Shown one piece after another: positions 8,844 through 18,364 of a stretch of DNA of 64,000 bases. The first letter of the stretch is position 1. Each line of letters starts with the position of its first letter. The stretch lies in NCBI GenBank assembly GCA_963843605.1, contig CAWJLA010000001.1, positions 806,001 to 870,000 on the forward strand, given 5' to 3'. The notes beneath the pieces were generated by a model that did not search any database, had not been told where the DNA came from, and was given only the letters and a program-made list of their open reading frames with translations. The DNA comes from FEN-1297 sp963843605. GTDB lineage: Bacteria; Bacteroidota; Ignavibacteria; Ignavibacteriales; Ignavibacteriaceae. The translations under genes and the position numbers were made by a program.

Positions 8844-9033
8844 ACAACTTCCGCAAAATTCAGTTTACTGATTATTTATCGAAAAATATTTACTTTATAT
8901 TATAAAAACCAAACAAACGCAACATAGCCAAAATAAACGAGTTAAATCCGGTATATGCGAGTTGTTTTTTGTTTATCATAATATGCGGGTTAATAAGATT
9001 TATTACTCATAGGACAGGTCAATACCGACCGTG

Positions 9034-9804
9034 TCAGACAAAAAATCTAGATTTTATCTTACTTGAATATCTCTGGCTGATCACAAATTTTTCTTCCGTA
9101 TTTTTAAGAAATATAATGTAAGACCTGTTGTACCATTTTTCAATTTTTTCTATATAATTCATATTAATTATAGTCGATCGGTGAATCCTTAAAAAGATAT
9201 TGTCCGGCAGCTGATCTTCCCATTGTTTTAGAAGTTTCCTTACTATTAATTTTGATCCCGAGACTAAAAACAGATCGGAATATTCGCCGTTAGCTTTTAT
9301 ACTTAAGATATCGCCGATTTTTATAATCTGGGGTTTGTTATTTACGTTAACAAAAATCTTATCGTTCTCCGTCATTAGATTTTTGTCTTTTTCTCCGGTA
9401 CTTTTCTCCTGTTTCCGGTTTTGCGCCCTCATTAATCCGAATTTTTCCAATCTTGTGCTTATAGCTTTTAAGAGTGTATCTGCTCTGAAAGGTTTGGTAA
9501 TATAATCGTCGGCGCCTATTTCCATACCGTTTCTGAAATCGGTTACTTCGGCCTTTGCGGTTAAAAAAATAAAAGGAATGTAATAGAAATCGGGATTTAA
9601 TTTTAATTTTTTTATTACTTCATATCCGTCTAATTTCGGCATCATTATGTCGCAGATAATTAAATCAGGCATAATTTCGCTCGCAAGCTGAAGTCCTTCC
9701 TTTCCGTCGGAGGCGGAAAATACTTTATAATTACTGGCCTCCAATAATTCTATAATGGATGTTCTGACCACATCCTCATCTTCAATAACTAATATCTTTT
9801 TCAT
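9034..9804 (-). CDS. LytTR-family response regulator (copy A)
   Basis: This 256-residue transcription factor has a receiver (1-120; Asp52 in IICDIMMP, Lys in TKPFRAD) and a C-terminal LytTR DNA-binding domain (about 150-255). The latter shows LRIHRSTIINMNYIEKIEKW and KFVISQRYSSKIKSRF, typical of the AgrA/LytR fold. It lies 22 bp after the multi-PAS kinase fragment, so that kinase is its likely partner. LytTR proteins bind direct repeats in promoters; no target can be named. It is paralogous to the regulator at 17578-18351. Confidence 0.94.
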   Translation of the reverse strand: MKKILVIEDEDVVRTSIIELLEASNYKVFSASDGKEGLQLASEIMPDLIICDIMMPKLDGYEVIKKLKLNPDFYYIPFIFLTAKAEVTDFRNGMEIGADDYITKPFRADTLLKAISTRLEKFGLMRAQNRKQEKSTGEKDKNLMTENDKIFVNVNNKPQIIKIGDILSIKANGEYSDLFLVSGSKLIVRKLLKQWEDQLPDNIFLRIHRSTIINMNYIEKIEKWYNRSYIIFLKNTEEKFVISQRYSSKIKSRFFV

Positions 9805-9826
9805 AGCCCGGGCTTATTTTAATTTA

Positions 9827-11440
9827 TTAATTATGGCCGCAGTTAAGAAATACAGTTACCTCAGTGCCTTCGTTTAATTTACTTTCAATATTAAGTTTAC
9901 CGTTATGCATTTCGGCAGATCTTTTTGCTATAGACAATCCCAATCCGGTCCCCGATATTTTGCCCACATTCTCACCGCGATGAAAAGGTTCAAAAAGTTT
10001 CATTTGATCTTCATCCGATATCCCTATGCCTTCGTCTTTTACTGCTATAGAGATACAGTTTTCACACTTATTAACTGTTAAAATAACATTTCCTCCTTTG
10101 GGCGAATACTTAACGGCATTCGACAATAAATTAGTTAAAATTTGTGTAATAAGCTTATTGTCGAGATAGAATATTTTTTCGTCTAATCTGTAGTTAAAAA
10201 TTATCCTTACATTTTCCGGCATGGATAGTTTCAAACTTTCAATATTGTTCTCAATTAAATCATATAAGTCAATGTGCATAGGATTGAATTTAATTTTCCC
10301 TGTTTCCGATCTGCTTATGGTTAATACATCCCCCAGCAGTTCTGTTAAATATTCAACAGCGTTCTGAATATTTTTAATATACTCAAAGTATTTGGACTCG
10401 GGCCACTGCCTCCCGTAAAGTTCCAGAAGATCGGCCGAGGCAAGAATAGAAGTAAGAGGCGTCCTGAATTCATGCGAGGTAACCGAGATGAACCTTGACT
10501 TCAGCTCACTTAATTCTTTTTCTTTTTCCAGTGCTTGTAAAATGTCCCTTTCAAGTTTTTTTATCTCGGAAATATCCAGCATAATACCCACAATTCCGCC
10601 GAGAGATCCGTCGGACTTATTGAATGTAGCTCTATATATAACCATATCGCGTAGATTTCCCGATTTATCAATCACCTTTATTTCATAGCTCTGCTTGCCG
10701 CGTACCTCGATAAGTTCATCATCTTTTAAATCGATCTTCTCTATTAAATCTTCAGGTATAATATTATAAATTGACTGCCCGATAATGTCTTTACTGTCAA
10801 CTCCGTGAAATTCTGCAAAAGCTTTGTTGCATCCGGAATATTGGCGAAAAGCATTCAGGATAAAAACCGGATTCGGAATTGTATCGATTAATATCTGCAG
10901 AAATGTAAGCTGATCCTGCAATTTTTCTTCTGTTTTTTTCTGTTTACCGATCTCTTCTATAAGTTGTCGATTTACATTATTTAGTTTCTGAGTCCTTTCT
11001 GCAACAAGATACTCAAGATGCTCTTTATATTCTTCGAGCTGTTTTTCAACCAGCTTACGCTCGGTAATGTCTCTGGTAACACCCACCAGCGCATACGGTT
11101 CACCTTCATCGTTATAAACACTCGAAGTACTGAGATAAATCGGAAACTTGGTACCGTCTTTTTTCCGGTTAATTAGCTCACCCGCCCAGCCGTCGTGCAG
11201 GGTTTCTTCGTGTATAATATGAAGAAGCGGATTATTGTCATTCGGCAGGCGGACAACATCTATATTATGACCGATCAATTCGTCCATACTATATCCGTAT
11301 ATTCTTAAGAATGCATCGTTAACATATATTAGATTATTATTTAAATCGGTTACGCTTATTCCCTCACCGGCACTTTTAACTGTCTGAGCAAGCAGTTGAG
11401 CTTTTTCTTCCGCAGTTTTACGCTCGGTTATATTTCTCAC
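9827..11440 (-). CDS. C-terminal part of a 7TM multi-PAS histidine kinase (frameshifted gene)
   Basis: The 537-residue frame starts with GTG inside the tail of a PAS/PAC unit (RNITERKTAEEKAQ). It continues with PAS about 17-130, a coiled coil to about 180, PAS about 180-295, HisKA about 305-375 (phospho-His in TSHEFRTPL) and HATPase_c about 410-535 (N box NLLSNAVKYSPKG, GTGLGLSI). The same frame stays open upstream to 11613 and encodes the missing half of a PAS domain whose first half is at the end of the next gene. The native gene is therefore probably 9827-13236 with one base lost near 11609-11616, giving about 1136 residues. As drawn, the fragment keeps kinase but not sensor parts. Confidence 0.85.
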   Translation of the reverse strand: MRNITERKTAEEKAQLLAQTVKSAGEGISVTDLNNNLIYVNDAFLRIYGYSMDELIGHNIDVVRLPNDNNPLLHIIHEETLHDGWAGELINRKKDGTKFPIYLSTSSVYNDEGEPYALVGVTRDITERKLVEKQLEEYKEHLEYLVAERTQKLNNVNRQLIEEIGKQKKTEEKLQDQLTFLQILIDTIPNPVFILNAFRQYSGCNKAFAEFHGVDSKDIIGQSIYNIIPEDLIEKIDLKDDELIEVRGKQSYEIKVIDKSGNLRDMVIYRATFNKSDGSLGGIVGIMLDISEIKKLERDILQALEKEKELSELKSRFISVTSHEFRTPLTSILASADLLELYGRQWPESKYFEYIKNIQNAVEYLTELLGDVLTISRSETGKIKFNPMHIDLYDLIENNIESLKLSMPENVRIIFNYRLDEKIFYLDNKLITQILTNLLSNAVKYSPKGGNVILTVNKCENCISIAVKDEGIGISDEDQMKLFEPFHRGENVGKISGTGLGLSIAKRSAEMHNGKLNIESKLNEGTEVTVFLNCGHN

Positions 11441-11526
11441 TACACTTCTGAACTGTTTTACATTGCCGTTCTCATCTCTTATTATACGGGTTATTTGTTC
11501 GACCCAATAAACAGTTCCGTCTTTTT

Positions 11527-13236
11527 TTACCGCTCTGAATTCAATTGTGGCATCAATAGTACCGTCTTTAATTTTCTCCGAATAGAAATTATAAACCCGT
11601 TTAAATTCTTTTTAAAGATCAAAATGAAAGACGATTTGCCGATAAAGAATCCTGCTGGATACCCAGTAAACGAGTAAATATTCTGACTAATATATGTTGT
11701 CTTACCGGCCCGATCCGAGATATAATAAACTTCGTTTATATTTTCTATTAGATTACGGTAATTTTCTTCGTTTTCTTTCAGTGCTTTTTCAATTTTGATT
11801 CTTTCCGAAATGTCGGTTACCATAACAAGTTTTGTCTTTCTTCCCTGATACAATATTTCGTTTGTAGTAATGAATACCTCGACATGGCTTCCGTTTTTAT
11901 GAATAAGGGTAAATTCTTTCGGATTGGAAGATTCGCTTCCGTCTGGTTTTTCTTTGTCTGAATTTGTTTTTGATATTAATATCGACTGCCAATTAAAAGT
12001 TTCCGAGGTAAAATGTTCTTTTTTATAACCCGTAAGTTCAGTACATTTTTCATTGATGTATACAATTCTGTTGTCCTGGTAAATACAAATTACGTTAGGA
12101 GACTGCTCGGCCAGGCTCCTGAATTTTTCTTCGGATTCCTTTAAAGCAATTTCGGCAGTTATCTTTTCCGTAATATCCTCTACGGTTCCTTCGTAATATT
12201 TAACATTTCCTTCACTATCAAAAACACACTTTGCATTTTCCCTGAGGTAAATAATTTTCCCGTCTTTTCTGAACCATCTGCTTTCAAAGCCAACCAGTTC
12301 TCCTTTTTTTTCAATCTCACTTTTGAATTCACTCCGCGTATACTCATGATCCTGATAGCCTTCCATTTCCAGATTCCGCTCTTCCAGCTCATGAAAGCTC
12401 CGGTAACCGAGCATTTTAATAATTGCGGGATTTGCCAGTACAATCTTACCTGAAGGGGTAGTTTGATAAATGCCGATCGGCGAATTCTCAAATAATTGCC
12501 TGAATTTTTGCTCCGATTCCTTCAGCGCATTCTCAAATCTTTTTCTTTCGTCGTATTCAAACTTAAACCTGTACTTTAATATTCCTATTGCTATAATTGT
12601 TGTCCCGAGTACAAATGAAATAGAATTTAAGGGCGGTATTTTATAGCCCGATTCAGGAATAATAACTTGCGTTATAACCGCACTTACAAATGAGACTAAT
12701 AAGCCGGCAAAAATCCATAATGCCTGATTCTTTTCGGCACGGTTCTTTTGGACCGAGTAATATTTTATCAGTATGACGAACGCAAGAATCTGGCAAACCG
12801 TAAAATAAATTGATATTGCAACCGAGAATAAATTTTTTGACGGCATAAATTCCCAGCCGTAATTTGTACGAATTGTACCGCTGTATAATAAATTGGTGAA
12901 TAAATGGATAGGAACAATAAAAAAAGCCGGTGCGACTAACATAAAATTGGCTTTCTTATTATTATTTAATTTGTCTCCTGTTAATATCAAAATAAATTTT
13001 AAGTACAAAAATGGAAGGAAGGGCCATAAAAAAGAAATTTTCTGCCAGATTTCAGCCAGTTGTGATGAAGGGGATGTAACAAAAAAGAATTCGCTGAAGG
13101 CCGTAAACGAGATAAAAAGATTAATTAAAAAATATATTTTATTTAATCCCCCGGCGGAATTTTTTGCCAGGATATAACCGCCCGTGCCGGCGGCGATGAA
13201 TATTGCTAATATGTCCGTAAAAGCAAAAAAATGCAT
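11527..13236 (-). CDS. N-terminal part of a 7TM multi-PAS histidine kinase (frameshifted gene)
   Basis: The 569-residue frame begins with about seven hydrophobic helices (residues 1-225), resembling the 7TM N-terminal region of histidine kinases. PAS1 (about 240-355; FENSPIGIYQTTPSGKIVLANP), PAS2 (about 362-480) and the start of PAS3 (from about 488) follow. The last about 25 residues (FKKNLNGFIISIRRKLK...) do not fit a PAS domain. The -1 frame at that point reads KEFKRVYNFYSEKIKDG..., an ordinary PAS continuation into the downstream kinase fragment. It thus lacks HisKA and HATPase domains as it stands. It heads the kinase-LytTR-hybrid trio (copy A). Confidence 0.85.
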   Translation of the reverse strand: MHFFAFTDILAIFIAAGTGGYILAKNSAGGLNKIYFLINLFISFTAFSEFFFVTSPSSQLAEIWQKISFLWPFLPFLYLKFILILTGDKLNNNKKANFMLVAPAFFIVPIHLFTNLLYSGTIRTNYGWEFMPSKNLFSVAISIYFTVCQILAFVILIKYYSVQKNRAEKNQALWIFAGLLVSFVSAVITQVIIPESGYKIPPLNSISFVLGTTIIAIGILKYRFKFEYDERKRFENALKESEQKFRQLFENSPIGIYQTTPSGKIVLANPAIIKMLGYRSFHELEERNLEMEGYQDHEYTRSEFKSEIEKKGELVGFESRWFRKDGKIIYLRENAKCVFDSEGNVKYYEGTVEDITEKITAEIALKESEEKFRSLAEQSPNVICIYQDNRIVYINEKCTELTGYKKEHFTSETFNWQSILISKTNSDKEKPDGSESSNPKEFTLIHKNGSHVEVFITTNEILYQGRKTKLVMVTDISERIKIEKALKENEENYRNLIENINEVYYISDRAGKTTYISQNIYSFTGYPAGFFIGKSSFILIFKKNLNGFIISIRRKLKTVLLMPQLNSER

Positions 13237-13766
13237 TAGAGTAAAAATTTAATATTAATTATTTATATACTCTATCTATAGTTTTATACAATTATTTTAT
13301 CAGGAATGATTTAGCCCGGCTGTTTAATTTTGTCGGGTGTAAGAATAATATCATGACTACTAAATTCTCTTAAACTGATTCCCTTAATTTAATTTATTCA
13401 AGTTGACCGCCTAAATATTTGGTTTGAAAAACCGTTGAACTTGCCTCCCGGCAGGTAGAACGTTTACAAAAAATTGTTTTACTGTCCATTAACCCGCGAC
13501 TTAAGTCGCGGGTTAATGATAAAGATATAAATATTTCGAATTGTTTTAATGACTTACAAAAACAAACGGTCAACTTGAGTTAATTTAAATAATGCTTATA
13601 GCCGATTTGCCTGCATTGAGAAGTTATTTAATAATTGTTTTCATAAACATTCAAATTATTAACCATAAATAGTCAACTTTATTATCGAATTTTATTCTAT
13701 TTTATTAACGATATTACGGCTGCTGTCAGTAATTTAAATATTGGTGCGCACCTAATTTTCTCCTTT
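13237..13766. other. Intergenic region with a palindromic element
   Basis: These 530 bases between the cheW gene and the 7TM kinase hold no credible gene. The centre (13386-13590) is an inverted-repeat element described separately. A sequence resembling a sigma-28 site near 13682-13708 is too far from any start to support. Confidence 0.6.
13386..13590. repeat. MITE-like inverted-repeat element
   Basis: Imperfect terminal inverted repeats of about 24 bp (13386-13409 and 13567-13590) bound about 205 bases. The inner 12 bases, TCAAGTTGACCG and CGGTCAACTTGA, match perfectly. In the middle is a perfect 32-bp palindrome (13487-13518, arms CATTAACCCGCGACTT and its complement). A second near-palindrome, CCTCCCGGCAGG, is at about 13445-13456. 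No coding capacity is present. The layout suggests a non-autonomous mobile element or a folded repeat. No second copy was noticed in this window. Confidence 0.5.
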
Positions 13767-14252
13767 TCAACAGATATTATTTAATTGATGCTTCTCATTT
13801 CCGGATAATATATTGTTCAGTTCAAGAAGTATTAAAAGCCTGTCCTCTAATTTCACAATCGATTTAATGTAATCGCTATTTATACCTGCAGCAATTTTGG
13901 GAGGCGCTTCGCTTTTATTCTGATCGATTCGCAATACTTTACTTACCGAATCGACAATAAAACCTATACTTCTGCCTTCATTTTCCACTATTACTATTCT
14001 TGTATTTTTATCATATTCTTTTTTCAGGAGCCCTAGTCTGCTCCGAAGTTGTATTAAAGGAACAATTACTCCCCGCAGGTTCACTATTCCTTCTACAAAC
14101 CCGGGAGCTTTAGGTATCTGGGTAACCTTGGATAATTTATTTATTTCACGCACTTTCATAATATCGATCCCGAACTCTTCCTCGTCCAGTAAAAAGCTCA
14201 CAACCTGTATCTGGTTATTTTTATCTTTTACACTGTTTATTGTTTCAGTCAT
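13767..14252 (-). CDS. cheW: CheW coupling protein
   Basis: This 161-residue adaptor links MCPs to CheA. The CheW fold spans almost the whole length: VSFLLDEEEFGIDIMKVREI, then PGFVEGIVNLRGVIVPLIQLRSRLG, then the VENEGRSIGFIVDSVSKVLRI strand. I chose the ATG at 14252, preceded by GAGGG at a normal distance, over a TTG 15 bases earlier. It lies 11 bp after the stop of an MCP gene, so the two are surely co-expressed. It is paralogous to the cheW at 21392-21874. Confidence 0.95.
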   Translation of the reverse strand: MTETINSVKDKNNQIQVVSFLLDEEEFGIDIMKVREINKLSKVTQIPKAPGFVEGIVNLRGVIVPLIQLRSRLGLLKKEYDKNTRIVIVENEGRSIGFIVDSVSKVLRIDQNKSEAPPKIAAGINSDYIKSIVKLEDRLLILLELNNILSGNEKHQLNNIC

Positions 14253-14263
14253 TATTTTTGCCC

Positions 14264-16330
14264 TCAATTATAAGTTTCGAGTAAACCGTTTTGATTAATC
14301 TGTGCATGTTTAACCGGCTTTTCAATTTCGAATTTAGAAATTAATTCCTGCAGATTTAATGTAAGCCTGTTAAGATCTTCCGTTGCCCTGGCAATTTGTT
14401 GAACACCTGAGGCCGACTGGTGCGTAACCGCCGTAATACTTTCGATATTCTTGCTGATCTGTTCCGCTGCGCTCGATTGTTCTTCGCTGGCCACGGCAAC
14501 CTGAGAGATTATATCTACTACCTTAACCGATCCTGAGATAATTTTCTTAAGAGAGCCGCCCGCCTTTTCTGTTAACGATTTCCCTTTTGAAACTTCTTCA
14601 GTTCCACTGCCGATAGAACTTACGGCATCTTTAGTATCGTTCTGAATCTGCTTGATCATTTGCGCAATTTCTTTAGTGGCCTTAGTTGTTCTCTCAGCCA
14701 GTTTTCTCACTTCATCGGCAACCACAGCAAAACCTCTGCCTTGCTCGCCCGCTCTCGCTGCTTCTATAGCGGCATTCAAAGCCAGAAGATTGGTTTGATC
14801 CGCTATATCATCGATTACCTGTATTATTTCTCCTATTTGCGCACTGCTTTCACCGAGCTTTAAAACTTTTAACGAAGCATGCGCCACTATTTCATCTATC
14901 TTTTCCATGCCTTTCACCGTATCAAATACAGCGTTGCCCCCGTCTTCTGCAATGGCTCCTGCATCTTTTGCGGCATCCGAGGCGGAGTGCGCATTCCTCG
15001 ATGTTTCCATGATTGTTTTGGTCATCTGCTCAACGGCTGTGGCTATTTCTGCGGTTTGAGCCGATTGTTCCTGCGAACCTGCGGCAATTTCTTCGGCGTT
15101 GGAAGATATCTGCGTAGCCGCACTTGCAGTCGCTTCGATAGAGGAAGTAACGTCTGCTAAGATATTACATAAAGATTGCGCTGTTTTGTTGATGCTGTCT
15201 TTTAATGTTTTATACTCACCGTTATAAGAGCCGGTCATTTTCACCGCTAGGTTTCCGGCTGCCATCTTTTCAAGTATCTGGTTTGCCTCACTGAAGGGCA
15301 GGCTTATTGAATTTAAAGTGTTGTTCAATCCTTCAATTACTTCCCTGTAGCCTCCCTCAAATTGCGAAACGTCTCCCCGTTCATTCAAGTCACCTCTCAT
15401 ACTTGCATCTACAAGCTGGTTCGTCTCGGTTATTAGCCCGGCAACTTTGCTTATGGCTTTTTCTACAGAGACAACAGTTTCCTGAATCATTAGAATAATA
15501 TTATTTACACTCGAAGCAAGCAAGCCTATTTCATCTTCGCTGTCTATATTCAGAGGCTGGGTACCTGTTTCTATTTTTACGTTCAAAATTCCCTTTGCCA
15601 TTTGCTCCGCACCGTTTTTCAAATTAAGTACGCAGATATTCTTCAGACTGTCGATACGGTCAAAAATTTGATTGATGCCCCCGGAAACCAACCGGGAAAT
15701 ATATAGTGCGAGTAAGACGGATATAATTATTCCGGCTAATAAAAACCCGACTAGAGTCCAGATTATTGTATTTGCAATCGAGGCATCCGCTAGATATACA
15801 TGGTTTCCTTCATTAGAATTTATTCGAATAAGAGTGCTCAGTTGATTTTGCGCCGATTTGGCAAGCGGATTCATAACATTATTCAGCACTTTAATAGCTT
15901 TTTCTTTTTGACCGTTAGCAACCAGACCGATAATTTGTTCGGTATTGCTGTAATAATTTTTATAGTCATTATTAAAGCCGTTAAAAGAATTTTTTTCCGA
16001 ATCAGACGACACGGAATATGAAAATTTTCGAATTAGATCTTCTATTTTTGAATCATAATTACGAATCAAATTTTCATTTTCCGCGATGTCGTCGGACGAA
16101 GAAGACAATATTATATCATTTACATTCACCCTGATCCTCTGAAAATAATTTGTCATTTCGGCTAACTGGGCTATAGGTTTCAGGTTTTCATTATACAAAG
16201 TTTTTTCTTTTTCACTGAATAATCTTAAATTCGAAATACTCAGATACCCTATTATCAATGTAATTACAACAACCAGTGTAAAACTCACCATGAGTTTTGA
16301 GCGTATTTTCATATTCTTTAATGTCTTCAT
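14264..16330 (-). CDS. Methyl-accepting chemotaxis protein (membrane)
   Basis: This 688-residue receptor has TM1 at about 13-31, a helical periplasmic sensor to about 185 (4HB-MCP type) and TM2 at about 190-215. A HAMP region and a second HAMP-like stretch (to about 390) precede the MCP signalling domain (about 400-655). The hairpin tip (IGEIIQVIDDIADQTNLLAL... to KATKEIA) is identical over more than 50 residues to that of the MCP at 4708-6807. Methylation segments flank it (NAEEIAAGSQEQSAQ; EEQSSAAEQISKN). It follows the copy B kinase trio and precedes cheW by 11 bp. AAGGGA lies about 10 bases before the start. The ligand is unknown. Confidence 0.95.
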   Translation of the reverse strand: MKTLKNMKIRSKLMVSFTLVVVITLIIGYLSISNLRLFSEKEKTLYNENLKPIAQLAEMTNYFQRIRVNVNDIILSSSSDDIAENENLIRNYDSKIEDLIRKFSYSVSSDSEKNSFNGFNNDYKNYYSNTEQIIGLVANGQKEKAIKVLNNVMNPLAKSAQNQLSTLIRINSNEGNHVYLADASIANTIIWTLVGFLLAGIIISVLLALYISRLVSGGINQIFDRIDSLKNICVLNLKNGAEQMAKGILNVKIETGTQPLNIDSEDEIGLLASSVNNIILMIQETVVSVEKAISKVAGLITETNQLVDASMRGDLNERGDVSQFEGGYREVIEGLNNTLNSISLPFSEANQILEKMAAGNLAVKMTGSYNGEYKTLKDSINKTAQSLCNILADVTSSIEATASAATQISSNAEEIAAGSQEQSAQTAEIATAVEQMTKTIMETSRNAHSASDAAKDAGAIAEDGGNAVFDTVKGMEKIDEIVAHASLKVLKLGESSAQIGEIIQVIDDIADQTNLLALNAAIEAARAGEQGRGFAVVADEVRKLAERTTKATKEIAQMIKQIQNDTKDAVSSIGSGTEEVSKGKSLTEKAGGSLKKIISGSVKVVDIISQVAVASEEQSSAAEQISKNIESITAVTHQSASGVQQIARATEDLNRLTLNLQELISKFEIEKPVKHAQINQNGLLETYN

Positions 16331-16357
16331 AATTAGTTCCCTTTTCGGATAAAATTT

Positions 16358-17434
16358 TTATAATGCAATTTTTATTTTAACAGTTGTTAATTTGTCTTTT
16401 TCGCTATCTATCTCCATGGATCCGTTGTATAAACGCAGGATGCTCTGTATAACACCGAGGCTCAGTCCTAAGCCGCCCTGAAAGTACTTTTCTCTGCCGA
16501 ACTGTTTCAATATTCCGATCTTTTTAATCTGTTCGCCGTTCATACCAATACCCGAATCGGATATTTCTAAGAAGAATTCATTTCCCTCGGTTTTAGTATT
16601 TATTTTAATAGGGGTACCGGCTTCAGAATACGTGCACGCATTATTAACAAGTTCTTCGACAATGAATTTTAAGTGTCCGTAATAAATCCTGAGTTCGGCT
16701 TCGCAAAGAGTCATCTCAATATCCTTAGACCGGTTATTTTCCGAAGACGCGGTTTGAACGAAAGAATAAATTGACTCCTTGGAAGGTATTTTATCGCCGG
16801 CCGGATATTTCCTTAATTGAGTCTTATCGCTATTTATTATTTCCAGTTCGTTGAAAAGAAGAAATTTTTCAATAATGTTTAAAAGGTTGCCCCCTGACTT
16901 TCTGATTCGTCCTACCATATCGATTATTTCAGTTATTTCCAACTCGTCTTTATTATCAAGAATCAACTGTGAAAAGCCAATTACCGAAACCAGCGGTGTT
17001 CTCATTTCATGCGGCAATGATCTGGCAATATTTGAGTGCAGTTCGTCAAATTTATAATCAATATATTTCTTTTTGGACAGTCTGGATTTTACCGCTTCAA
17101 TAAGATCATCCGCTTTGTAAGGTTTGGTTAGGTAATCATCAGCGCCTAAATTCATTCCGTGGCGGATATCGGTATTATCTGCTCTTGCCGATAAGAAGAT
17201 GAACGGTATGCCGGATGTGGTAATTTCTTTCTGCAGTTCCTTGAAAACCCCAAAGCCGTCTAATTCCGGCATAAGTATATCCGATATGATTAAATCCGGA
17301 AGATGTTTTTTTGCAAGTTCAACGCCTTTGATGCCGTTTTCAGCATTTACTACATCGTATCCTTCTTCAGTTAATAGATCTATTATTCCCGACCTTAAAT
17401 CTACATCGTCTTCGATAACTAATATTTTGTTCAT
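16358..17434 (-). CDS. Receiver-histidine kinase hybrid (copy B)
   Basis: This 358-residue protein has an N-terminal receiver (1-120; Asp52 in IISDILMP, TKPYKADDL). A HisKA helix follows with the phospho-His in LPHEMRTPLVSVIGFSQLI (about 142). The HATPase_c domain (about 235-355) has VEELVNNACTYSE, DSGIGMN and GGLGLSL. It is a paralogue of the gene at 7761-8843, with the same domain order, length and sequence landmarks. It follows the copy B LytTR gene and precedes an MCP gene by 27 bp. A link between this relay and chemotaxis is inferred from that position only. Confidence 0.93.
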   Translation of the reverse strand: MNKILVIEDDVDLRSGIIDLLTEEGYDVVNAENGIKGVELAKKHLPDLIISDILMPELDGFGVFKELQKEITTSGIPFIFLSARADNTDIRHGMNLGADDYLTKPYKADDLIEAVKSRLSKKKYIDYKFDELHSNIARSLPHEMRTPLVSVIGFSQLILDNKDELEITEIIDMVGRIRKSGGNLLNIIEKFLLFNELEIINSDKTQLRKYPAGDKIPSKESIYSFVQTASSENNRSKDIEMTLCEAELRIYYGHLKFIVEELVNNACTYSEAGTPIKINTKTEGNEFFLEISDSGIGMNGEQIKKIGILKQFGREKYFQGGLGLSLGVIQSILRLYNGSMEIDSEKDKLTTVKIKIAL

Positions 17435-17577
17435 TTTTTCTCCAAATTTATTTATCCAAAAATAAACACGATTGGAGCTAAAAACGGTTGTGATTGCAAT
17501 AAGAGGTATTAGATTGTAATAAGTGGTAGGTAATAATAATAAGCGGATAACTAAGCAGCGATTTTAATATAAATACA

Positions 17578-18351
17578 TCAGCCGTAATTAAGTTTATTTT
17601 TTATTGCGGCTGCATATCGCCGGCTGATTACAAATTGTTCATCGATATTTTTAAGATAAACAACCGTAGAATTATTGAACCATTTATCTGTTTTTACTAT
17701 ATAATCCAGATTTATTATAGTAGATCTGTGAATTCTAAGGAATGAATTATCAGGAAGTATTTTTTCCCAGCTTTTTAGCAATTTTCTTACAAGAAGTTTT
17801 TCCTGGCTTGAAGTATAGACGGTAGTATATTCTGCTTCAGCTATAATACATTTGATGTCTTTTATTTTTAAAAACTTAGGCTTATTGTTAACAGTTACGT
17901 AAACATATTCATCGCTACTAAGCTTATCGTTTTTCTCGGATCCATTTTTTTCGCCTTTACTGTTGCCTGCTGCCAGAATTATTTGTTTTTTTTTTAACCT
18001 TAGCTCTACAGCTCTAAGCAGTTCATCCAGGCGGAACGGCTTGGTTAGATAATCATCCGCACCTAGTTCCATACCGTGCCTAACATCGCCTTTTTCAACT
18101 CTGGCCGAGAGAAATATAAACGGGATAGAAGCGGTTTCGTTTTTTTTGCTCAATTCGTTTATTACGTCATAGCCGTTTTTACCCGGCATAATGATATCGC
18201 TTATAATTAAATCCGGCAGAACTTCTTCAACTAATTTAATTCCGTCAATCCCGTTGTCGGCAACCGACACTTCAAAACCTTCGCTGTTGAGAAGGTCTAA
18301 AATACTTTCCTGAATATTATCATCGTCTTCAATCAATACAATTTTTTTCAT
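17578..18351 (-). CDS. LytTR-family response regulator (copy B)
   Basis: This 257-residue regulator has a receiver (1-120; Asp52 in IISDIIMP, TKPFRLDEL), a charged linker (about 125-150) and a LytTR DNA-binding domain (about 150-255). LRIHRSTIINLDYIVKTDKW and QFVISRRYAAAIKNKL are near-copies of the same stretches in the copy A regulator. It starts 13 bp after the stop of the multi-PAS kinase, its probable cognate sensor. It acts in the cytoplasm on unknown promoters. Confidence 0.94.
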   Translation of the reverse strand: MKKIVLIEDDDNIQESILDLLNSEGFEVSVADNGIDGIKLVEEVLPDLIISDIIMPGKNGYDVINELSKKNETASIPFIFLSARVEKGDVRHGMELGADDYLTKPFRLDELLRAVELRLKKKQIILAAGNSKGEKNGSEKNDKLSSDEYVYVTVNNKPKFLKIKDIKCIIAEAEYTTVYTSSQEKLLVRKLLKSWEKILPDNSFLRIHRSTIINLDYIVKTDKWFNNSTVVYLKNIDEQFVISRRYAAAIKNKLNYG

Positions 18352-18364
18352 AACATAGACTAAA

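Noticed and set aside
8876..8902. Sigma-28-like site (TAAT-N15-TTCGATAA) before the receiver-kinase gene
   Set aside because: Two mismatches in the -10 and one in the -35 element; too weak in AT-rich DNA to list as a feature.
11603..11620. Programmed -1 ribosomal frameshifting as cause of the split kinase
   Set aside because: The in-frame codons are TTT AAA AAG preceded by C, which do not form an A_AAA_AAG or similar heptamer, and no strong downstream hairpin was seen.
13682..13708. Another TTCGATAA with TTAA upstream
   Set aside because: More than 400 bp from the next minus-strand start, so no gene to serve.
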